Part shown: piece by piece, positions 58,635 to 64,000 of the stretch
Position numbering within the stretch: position 1 is the first letter of the stretch
Layout of the letters: each line of letters opens with the position of its first letter
Source of the DNA: Sphingobium wenxiniae
GTDB lineage: Bacteria; Pseudomonadota; Alphaproteobacteria; Sphingomonadales; Sphingomonadaceae
Direction of reading: 5' to 3'
Assembly: GCF_007830065.1 (NCBI RefSeq)
Contig: NZ_VLKK01000001.1
Coordinates: 310,001 to 374,000, forward strand
Length of the DNA: 64,000 nt
Notes under the pieces: model-generated
Database searches by the model: none
Seen by the model: the letters and a program-made list of their open reading frames with translations, nothing else
Told to the model about the DNA's origin: nothing
Translations under genes and position numbers: made by a program

Positions 58635-59420
58635 ATGGCAAGCGCACCGACCGGCCTTCCCATTTTCTACAATGATCTCCTGCCGCTCAGCAGCGCGGAC
58701 CATGCCGATTACCGCAATCGCGCGCTCGATGCGGCGCCGTTCCTGAAGGACCAGCACGCGGTTCCGCTGACCGTCGACGAATTCGTCGCCGCCCAGCGCT
58801 TCCTGCCCATCATCTTTTCGGCGGGTGAGGATTCGGTTCCGCTGGCGCTGATGGGCCTCAACGAAGGGGTCAACATCTTCCTCGACGAGGAAGGCAAGCT
58901 GCGCGGCCCCACCTATGTTCCTGCCTATGTCCGCCGCTATCCCTGGATGCTCGCCAAGCTGCGTCCGGACAGCGACGAACTTTCGCTCTGCTTCGATCCC
59001 ACCAGTGAAGCGCTCGGCACGTTCGAGGAAGGCCAGCCCCTGTTCGAGGACGGCAAGCCGACGGAGCTGACGCAGGGCGTGCTGAAATTCTGCGAGGACT
59101 TCGAACAGGCAGCGGCCCGCACCGGCCAGTTCGTCCGCGAATTGCAGGAACTGGACCTTCTCATGGACGGCGAGGTCGCCATTCAGGTGCCCGGCAGCGA
59201 GCAGCCCTTCATCTATCGCGGCTTCCGCATGGTGAACGAGGAAAAGCTGCGCGACCTGCGCGGCGATCAGCTTCGCAAGATCAACCAGAGCGGGATGCTC
59301 CCCCTGATCCACGCCCATCTTTTCTCGCTGCAACTGATGCGCGAGATTTTCGAGGCGCAGGTTCAGCAGGGCAAGGGGCCGATCGCCGGCGCCGACGCGC
59401 CGCAGCCCGCGCAAGCCTGA
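58635..59420 (+). CDS. SapC family protein
   Basis: A 261-residue SapC-type protein (PF07277 like). FYNDLLPLSSADHADYR starts the domain and HLFSLQLMREIF ends it, with an Ala/Pro tail. SapC was named with a Campylobacter S-layer locus; the function in sphingomonads is unknown, though the genes often accompany TonB receptors. It is followed by an apparently independent small RNA gene. Confidence 0.85.
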   Translation: MASAPTGLPIFYNDLLPLSSADHADYRNRALDAAPFLKDQHAVPLTVDEFVAAQRFLPIIFSAGEDSVPLALMGLNEGVNIFLDEEGKLRGPTYVPAYVRRYPWMLAKLRPDSDELSLCFDPTSEALGTFEEGQPLFEDGKPTELTQGVLKFCEDFEQAAARTGQFVRELQELDLLMDGEVAIQVPGSEQPFIYRGFRMVNEEKLRDLRGDQLRKINQSGMLPLIHAHLFSLQLMREIFEAQVQQGKGPIAGADAPQPAQA

Positions 59421-59475
59421 AGCGTGTCTAAAGGCGGCATCGTAAATTATTGAATGCGGGGATGTTGCATTCCTC

Positions 59476-59504
59476 TTGAAAGGAAAGCCAACGTCCCCTA
59501 TCTT
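59476..59504 (+). promoter_or_regulatory. Sigma-70 promoter of the candidate sRNA
   Basis: TTGAAA (59476-59481) and TATCTT (59499-59504) with a 17-bp spacer lie in the gap after sapC. Transcription would start near 59511, at the base of the first hairpin. Confidence 0.6.
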
Positions 59505-59509
59505 TCGAA

Positions 59510-59621
59510 CATACGGCCACCTGCCCCCCTTTCGGGTGCGTCGTATGGGCGCCTCCCCCTTTGGAGGCGTCTCCTCCCTGAACCTGGCCACCCCGTGCGA
59601 ATCGCATGGGGTGGTTTTTTT
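59510..59621 (+). ncRNA. Candidate trans-acting sRNA of about 110 nt
   Basis: Directly after a good promoter lie three hairpins: H1 CATACG/CGTATG (59510-59515 with 59542-59547), H2 CGCCTCC/GGAGGCG (59550-59556 with 59563-59569) and H3, a 12-bp terminator stem. The linker between H2 and H3 carries the CU-rich CTCCTCCC, complementary to ribosome-binding sites. CUCCUCCC-type loops are known from several alphaproteobacterial sRNAs, such as cuckoo and MmgR-type RNAs. No ORF fits. The call is structural; family membership is not claimed. Confidence 0.65.
59588..59621 (+). terminator. Strong intrinsic terminator (H3)
   Basis: CCACCCCGTGCG (59588-59599) pairs with CGCATGGGGTGG (59603-59614) with one G-U, a 3-nt loop and a following run of seven T (59615-59621). 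It ends the sRNA and possibly read-through from sapC. Confidence 0.9.
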
Positions 59622-59649
59622 ATGCTGAACGGGATTGCCGCAGTTTTGC

Positions 59650-59678
59650 TTGACGCGGACCATGCGCGCGCTTAATTG
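59650..59678 (+). promoter_or_regulatory. Candidate promoter of tRNA-Glu
   Basis: TTGACG (59650-59655) and TAATTG (59673-59678) with a 17-bp spacer, ending 31 bp before the tRNA. Confidence 0.5.
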
Positions 59679-59709
59679 CCACCGCCTGCCGATCATCAGA
59701 TGTGATCGC

Positions 59710-59784
59710 GGCCCCTTCGTCTAGCGGTCAGGACGCGGCCCTCTCACGGCTGAAACACGGGTTCGATTCCCGTAGGGGTCACCA
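59710..59784 (+). tRNA. tRNA-Glu (CTC)
   Basis: A 75-nt cloverleaf with encoded CCA. Acceptor GGCCCCT pairs with AGGGGTC; the anticodon stem CGGCC/GGCTG holds the loop CTCTCAC with anticodon CTC; the T arm has GGTTCGATTCC. Sequence character changes immediately downstream, so its 3' end is a plausible integration site. Confidence 0.92.
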
Positions 59785-59919
59785 ATAAAATCAAGCGCTT
59801 AGAGATACTTCGATGGTGCCTAAAGGCCCATTTCGTCCATACGTCGTCCATGGACTCGGGTGAACAGCCGTGTATGCCGGTAATCAAATTCTTCGATAAG
59901 TAACGCGGTGCGATCGTTG
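59785..59919. other. Boundary sequence after tRNA-Glu
   Basis: 135 bp of lower-GC sequence without a gene. A minus-strand frame through the tRNA ends in a TGIEPVFQP-like peptide, a known artefact of reading tRNA DNA. No integrase remnant and no second copy of the tRNA 3' end were found by eye in the window. Confidence 0.4.
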
Positions 59920-60168
59920 TCATTCGCTCGGGCGTTCCGGCGAACGCCTCGCTGCGATAAAGCGAGTGAGGCATTCGACAGGAATTAGCGTCGCGCGCCC
60001 GATCTTCACAATCTCGATCTCTCCGGATTGTATGAACTGATAAAGCTCTGATCTGCTCATCCCAAGCATTGCGACCGCTTGCGGGATGCGGACGGTGATC
60101 GGCATCGTTTGAAACGGGCGATTTTCGAGCGGTCGCGCTACGTCATTCTGTATCTGCCGCCGCTTCAT
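59920..60168 (-). CDS. AlpA/excisionase-like HTH protein
   Basis: An 82-residue DNA-binding protein. After a short basic leader, ITVRIPQAVAMLGMSRSELY then IQSGEIEIVKIGRATLIPVE gives the winged-helix pattern of AlpA/Xis regulators (about residues 24-65). GGAGGGAAGCC precedes the ATG at 60168. It lies just downstream of tRNA-Glu, the usual place for the regulator of an integrative element; no integrase is present. Confidence 0.72.
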   Translation of the reverse strand: MKRRQIQNDVARPLENRPFQTMPITVRIPQAVAMLGMSRSELYQFIQSGEIEIVKIGRATLIPVECLTRFIAARRSPERPSE

Positions 60169-60505
60169 GGCTTCCCTCCGCGCTCATGGAAGTATGTATC
60201 CGAGGGTTGGATGAAACCTCGATTCGCCCGCCCCTGCTCGGCACCGGGCGCCCGCGTAGCTTGTTTCAAAAGCATGGCAGCGGTGAGTCCTTCGGGGTCG
60301 GGGAACAATGGGCGTTGATCGGGCAAAGCGGATCGTCGATCTGCACGCGCAGATAATCGCGCGGTGGATCGCTTCGGGATTGCTTCTCCCATGCCTCGCC
60401 AATCTCATCCCATCCCAGCATGACCCGGAAAGTGGCCGACTCCGGTCCGGTGGGTTCTAGAAGGCGGCCGTGCGATAGCTGTCGTTTGTCGGCGCCCGAA
60501 ATCCT
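60165..60505 (-). pseudogene. Frameshifted DUF736-like remnant
   Basis: One frame reads ESATFRVMLGWDEIGEAWEK, then RDYLRVQIDDPLCPINA, and a second frame continues PLFPDPEGLTAAML. Joined, this resembles the DUF736 pattern (ELGAAWKK, DYLSVKLDDPSFPAPI) common on alphaproteobacterial integrative elements. The break lies near 60320. No intact start is found: an in-frame TGA at 60506-60508 ends the open part. The second frame ends by ATGA overlap with the AlpA-like start. The family call is by eye and only moderately sure. Confidence 0.4.
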
Positions 60506-60724
60506 TCACCATTATCAGCCACTCAGGGCTGGTTTCCTGCTTCTCGAAACCAGACATTCGTTCATTTTGCGGCCGATCGTGAGACTCCACCGATTTCGGC
60601 TCGGCAGCTCAGTGATACTGCGTTCTACCAGAAAAATGTGTAGCGCCGGCAGCGTGGCTGTTGATGTCAGTGCATAAAATGGGCAGCCCGATATGATTTG
60701 ATCGAACAAAGTCTGAGGAATCCC
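60506..60724. other. Lower-GC gap upstream of metY
   Basis: About 220 bp between the DUF736-like remnant and metY. It should hold the metY promoter but no convincing -35/-10 pair or riboswitch was found. Short frames here have no family signal. Confidence 0.35.
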
Positions 60725-60776
60725 ATGAGCGAGCGTAAATTACACCCCGAGACCCTGGCCCTCCATGCCGGATGGC

Positions 60777-60784
60777 GTGCGGAT
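60777..60784 (+). repeat. Target-site duplication, left copy
   Basis: GTGCGGAT immediately before the element, identical to 62150-62157. Eight bp is the usual size for IS256-family insertions. Confidence 0.9.
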
Positions 60785-60812
60785 GGTCGTGTCCCAGGAG
60801 GTGGTGTAGGAA
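60785..60812 (+). repeat. Left terminal inverted repeat of the IS
   Basis: Begins GGTCGTGTCCCAGGAGG and is a perfect inverse of 62122-62149 over 28 bp. Confidence 0.93.
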
Positions 60813-60848
60813 CCGTCAATCCACGGCAGGATCGGGATCGGGTTCGGG

Positions 60849-62045
60849 TCAGGCAGCCAGAGCTGGCAGGCTGACAATGGGGTTATGGCTCACCGCGCCG
60901 ATTGTTTCCAGCGTCATGTAGCGGCGTGACACCGCCCATTCATCATTCTGCTCCAGCATCAGCGCGCCGACGAGGCGTATGACCGAGGCATCATTGGGAA
61001 AGATGCCGATGACATCGGCCCTTCGCTTAATCTCCTTGTTCACCCTTTCCAGCGGGTTGGTGGACGCGATCTGCGCCCAGTGATCCTTCGGGAACGCCAT
61101 GTAGGCAAGCACATCCTCGCGCGATGCGTCCATCATGTCGGCCAGCTTCGGGAACTTCTCGCGCAGGGCATCGGCGACCTGCTCCCACTGCTGGTGCGCC
61201 GCTTCGGTCGTCTCCTGCGCGAAGATCGTCTTGATCATGGCAATCACGGCGGGCCGCTGTTTGGGCGCGGCATGGGCCAGCGCGTTGCGCATCCAGTGCA
61301 CCCGGCAGCGTTGCTGGCTCGCGGCAAACACCTTGCTGGCGGCAGCGCGCAGTCCCTTGTGATCATCGGCGATGACCAGCTTCACCCCGCGCAGTCCGCG
61401 ATCCGCCAGCGAACGCAGGAAGGCTTTCCAGAAGGGCTCCGCCTCCGAAGGGCCGGTGGCGACGCCCAGAACTTCACGGCGGCCATCGGTGTTGACGCCA
61501 ACGGCGATTATCGTCGCCGTCGAGACGATCCGTCCGCCCTCACGCACCTTGAGGTAGGTGGCGTCGATCCACAAATAGGGCCACTCGCCCTCGATCGGGC
61601 GGGTGAGGAAGGCGTTCACCCGCTCGTCAATCTCGGCAACCAGGCGGCTGACCTGGCTCTTCGATACGCCGCTGGCGCCCATCGCCTTAACCAGATCGTC
61701 GACCGAACGGGTCGAGACGCCGTGCACATAGGCCTCCTGGATCACCGCTGCCAAGGCCTTCTCGGCGGTGCGGCGCGGCTCCAGGAAGCTCGGAAAGTAG
61801 CTGCCTTTGCGCAGCTTCGGGATCGCCAGATCGATCCGACCGGCACGGGTGTCCCATCCCCGTTCGCGGTAGCCGTTGCGGTGGTTCAGTCGCGACTGGC
61901 TGCGACTGCCGGCGGGCGCACCGGTTCTGGCCTCAATCTCCAGATCCATCATGCGCTCAGCGGCAAAAGCCAGCATCTCGCGCACCAAATCGCTGTCAGC
62001 CCCTTGCTCGATCAGCTCAACAAGGGCCATTCTGTCATCGGTCAT
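60849..62045 (-). CDS. IS256-family transposase (Mutator-like)
   Basis: A 398-residue DDE transposase. Catalytic residues are likely D161 (LWIDATYLKV), D227 (VIADDHKGL) and E333 (NPLERVNKEIKRR). The segment YVHGVSTRSVDDLVKAMG and a CRVHWMRNAL helix are typical of IS256. The gene appears full-length and uninterrupted. Confidence 0.95.
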   Translation of the reverse strand: MTDDRMALVELIEQGADSDLVREMLAFAAERMMDLEIEARTGAPAGSRSQSRLNHRNGYRERGWDTRAGRIDLAIPKLRKGSYFPSFLEPRRTAEKALAAVIQEAYVHGVSTRSVDDLVKAMGASGVSKSQVSRLVAEIDERVNAFLTRPIEGEWPYLWIDATYLKVREGGRIVSTATIIAVGVNTDGRREVLGVATGPSEAEPFWKAFLRSLADRGLRGVKLVIADDHKGLRAAASKVFAASQQRCRVHWMRNALAHAAPKQRPAVIAMIKTIFAQETTEAAHQQWEQVADALREKFPKLADMMDASREDVLAYMAFPKDHWAQIASTNPLERVNKEIKRRADVIGIFPNDASVIRLVGALMLEQNDEWAVSRRYMTLETIGAVSHNPIVSLPALAA

Positions 62046-62121
62046 CGTCTTCTTCTCCAGGTTCGAGTTCGCATCCGAACCCTACCAGAAGATCGACGGT
62101 GGCCACCCTCTCAGGGAAACC

Positions 62122-62149
62122 TTCCTACACCACCTCCTGGGACACGACC
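62122..62149 (-). repeat. Right terminal inverted repeat of the IS
   Basis: Ends CCTGGGACACGACC and mirrors the left end perfectly for 28 bp. Confidence 0.93.
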
Positions 62150-62157
62150 GTGCGGAT
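62150..62157 (+). repeat. Target-site duplication, right copy
   Basis: GTGCGGAT directly after the element, matching 60777-60784. Confidence 0.9.
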
Positions 62158-63557
62158 CCACAAACAGGCTCGGTCGCGCCGCCTATATATCAAACGACAT
62201 CCTATCAGTTTCACGATGCCGACCATGCCGCACGCCTTTTTGCTCTGGAAGAGCTTGGCAATATCTATACCCGGCTCGGCAATCCGACGACAGACATCCT
62301 TGAGCAGCGCATTGCAGCGCTGGAAGGTGGTGCTGCAGCATTGGCAGTCGCATCGGGCCAGGCAGCCTCTGCTTATGCGGTCCAGAATCTCGCGCGTGTC
62401 GGCGACAATATCGTAAGCGGCACGGACCTTTACGGCGGCACCTATAATCTGTTCGCCAATACACTGAAGGATCAGGGTATTGAGACGCGATTCGTCGATC
62501 CCTCAGACCCCTCAGCCTTCGCGCGTGCAAGCGATGAGCGCACGCGCGCCTGGTATGTCGAGACGCTACCGAATCCCAAGCTGGTGGTCTGCCCGATTGC
62601 CGAGATCGCGGCCCTTGGTCGTCCGATTGGGATCCCGCTTATCGTTGACAATACCGCAGCACCTTTGCTCGCTCGTCCGTTTGAACACGGAGCAGCAATC
62701 ATCGTCTATTCGACTACCAAATATATCGGCGGCCACGGCACATCGATCGGTGGCATGATCGTGGATGGCGGCAATTTCGATTGGGAAGCGTTCCCCCAAC
62801 GTCACCCCGCTCTCAATACGCCAGATGCCAGCTATCATGGCGCGATATGGAGCGTAGCAGCTAAGCCGCTCGGCCCGATCGCCTACATCCTTCGCGCACG
62901 CACCGTGCTTCTGCGCGACCTTGGCGCTGCGCTTTCACCATTCAACGCCTTCCAGCTTCTACAGGGCCTTGAAACCTTGCCGCTGCGCATGCCGCGACAC
63001 TGCGATAATGCGATGAAGGTTGCGACCTTTCTCCAGGGCCGGGCGGATGTGATGCGCGTGATCCACCCTTCAGTGCAGACCGGTATTCAGGCGGAACGCG
63101 CGTCGAAATATCTCCCCGGTGGTTTTGGTGGTCTGCTGGGTTTCGAACTGGCCGGGGGCCGTGATGCGGGGCGACGGTTCATCGATGCTCTGCAGCTTTT
63201 CTATCATGTTGCCAACATTGGAGACGCGCGCAGCCTTGCCATACATCCTGCATCGACCACACATTCCCAGCTATCCGAGGCCGAGCAAGCTGCAACCGGC
63301 GTTTCCCCAGGCTATGTCAGACTTTCTATCGGCCTTGAGCATATTGAGGACATTCTGGCTGATTTGACTCAGGCATTAGACAAGGCTGCAAGTTGACCCT
63401 CGCTGGCGGGGCAGCTTGCCACAGAGCAGTCTCGCCTGTTTCCGGCTTGACCAATTTCTGGCATTCAAGAGAACGGGGAAGCGACCAAATGAATGGCCGG
63501 TTACGGAATCAGCATTTTCCAATTTAAACGAGGGAGATTGAGCGCATAGCAGCTAGG

Positions 63558-63901
63558 TCAGCGGCTGACGGCGATGACTTCGATACTCAGCGGAGTACCG
63601 CCAGCGGCGATAGCAAGTAGGCGGTCGACATTCGGATGCGCGCCCGGGCAGTTGCGCGCATCCGCCGTATGCTCGGCGAATATGGCCAAGCCATGTTCGG
63701 CCGCTTTTGCATCCAAGGTGTCAAAGAATTGCTTCAGGTATTGGTAGACGGCTAGCGAGCCTTGCTTGCCGGCCGATTTTCCATGCTGGCGACCACAGCC
63801 CCTTTCCCGTCTACGAGGTCGATGCGTTCCACGCCATCGACGGGCGACAATTGCTGAAGATTATCCTTGAGCCTCGCGCTTGGTTGAATCATCGCCAGCA
63901 T
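63558..63901 (-). pseudogene. DUF2322 family gene with a one-base frameshift
   Basis: From an ATG at 63901 the frame reads LKDNLQQLSPVDGVERIDLV and VVASMENRP, then hits TAG. Shifting frame near 63767 restores GKQGSLAVYQYLKQFFDTLD, LAIFAEHTADARN and PNVDRLLAIAAG to a TGA at 63558. Together this is a DUF2322 protein of about 114 residues lacking one base. Either a real inactivation or a sequencing error. The DUF has no assigned function. Confidence 0.65.
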
Positions 63902-63917
63902 TTCTCGAATTCCTGAG

Positions 63918-64000
63918 TTAATTGCGCGCGGGCATGTAACGCCCTCTTCGGATGTCCGCTATGAGATGCGCGAAAATCGGCGCCCAACGGCCGCGTTTGG
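63918..64000 (-). CDS. C-terminal end of an unidentified gene
   Basis: A frame entering from the right edge reads KRGRWAPIFAHLIADIRRGR and ends YMPARN before TAA at 63918. It lies 16 bp upstream of the DUF2322 start in the same direction. Only 26 residues are visible and no family can be assigned. Confidence 0.3.
   Translation of the reverse strand, partial: KRGRWAPIFAHLIADIRRGRYMPARN

Larger units (their letters stand above)
60785..62149 (-). mobile_element. Complete IS256-family insertion sequence, 1365 bp
   Basis: It is bounded by perfect 28-bp terminal inverted repeats (60785-60812 and 62122-62149) and an 8-bp direct target duplication. One transposase gene fills most of it on the minus strand. 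It inserted after codon 20 of metY. Ends and duplication are intact, so it is probably mobile. Confidence 0.93.
60725..63396 (+). pseudogene. metY: O-acetylhomoserine sulfhydrylase split by an IS element
   Basis: Codons 1-20 (MSERKLHPETLALHAGWRAD) lie at 60725-60784 and the rest, from PQTGSVAPPIYQTTSYQF, at 62158-63396. Removing the element and one target copy gives an uninterrupted 432-residue PLP enzyme. The PLP lysine would be K208 in YSTTKYIGGHG. The enzyme makes homocysteine from O-acetylhomoserine and sulfide. GAGGA precedes the ATG. No other lesion was seen, so the insertion looks recent. Codon use is less GC-rich than in the left 59 kb. Confidence 0.92.

Noticed and set aside
59744..59974. 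76-codon minus-strand frame ending TGIEPVFQP
   Set aside because: The C-terminus is the translation of tRNA-Glu DNA, a frequent false gene.
60655..60724. SAM-II-type riboswitch before metY
   Set aside because: Only a TGATTTG-like start is seen; the pseudoknot-forming segments and conserved downstream core are missing.
63707..63916. 69-codon plus-strand frame
   Set aside because: Antisense to the DUF2322 gene, whose two frames are clearly conserved.

Overview
The window is a GC-rich chromosomal segment that reads as a sphingomonad (Sphingomonadaceae, for example Sphingobium, Sphingomonas or Novosphingobium). The indicators are a GcrA cell-cycle regulator, a SapC protein, an F0 operon with separate b and b' subunits, an exosortase-A (XrtA) type exopolysaccharide locus and an Anbu proteasome operon. 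The genus assignment is inference from gene content only.

Layout. 1-9117: part of an XrtA/PEP-CTERM-type exopolysaccharide locus. It holds the N-terminus of a secretion ATPase, an outer-membrane beta-barrel, a BY-kinase, a chain-length protein, a Wza-like export lipoprotein, a PLP decarboxylase, an AMP-forming ligase, a FemAB-like transferase and an acyl carrier protein. The exosortase itself is not in view. 9194-14270: trxB, then the four-gene Anbu operon (circularly permuted ATP-grasp, alpha-E, transglutaminase-like, Anbu). 14553-14629: elongator tRNA-Met. 14989-25116: mixed housekeeping and small envelope genes (OMP, serine hydrolase, glycine-zipper protein, EVE protein, 2OG oxygenase, folB, GNAT, DUF1285, NUDIX, CCA-adding enzyme, GGDEF/EAL). 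25174-27462: parC. 27592-31749: trehalose genes (otsB, GH15, otsA, small membrane protein). 31875-34483: purC, a TSUP transporter, purS and purQ. 34798-40411: a second capsule/EPS group (fused Wzc kinase, Wza, WecC, WecB). 40466-47394: ABC-2 permease, gcrA, a beta-lactamase-fold hydrolase coupled to parE, and uvrC. 47646-50259: F0 ATP synthase operon (I, a, c, b', b). 50429-54236: the ydbL-ynbE-ydbH envelope-lipid operon. 54369-59420: radC, a DEAD helicase, a conserved hypothetical gene, a GlcD-type oxidase and sapC.

The right end changes character. A probable small RNA (promoter, three hairpins, strong terminator) and tRNA-Glu are followed by lower-GC, decayed accessory DNA. This contains an AlpA-like regulator, a frameshifted DUF736-like remnant, a metY gene split by a complete IS256-family element with perfect 28-bp terminal repeats and an 8-bp target duplication, and a frameshifted DUF2322 gene.

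The most interesting items are the candidate sRNA at 59510-59621, the poorly understood Anbu/ATP-grasp/transglutaminase operon, the decarboxylase-ligase-carrier-FemAB side branch of the XrtA locus, the clean IS disruption of metY with a read-through chimeric frame, a pair of diverged intergenic hairpin repeats, and tandem DnaA boxes beside an AT-rich tract in the largest gene-free gap.
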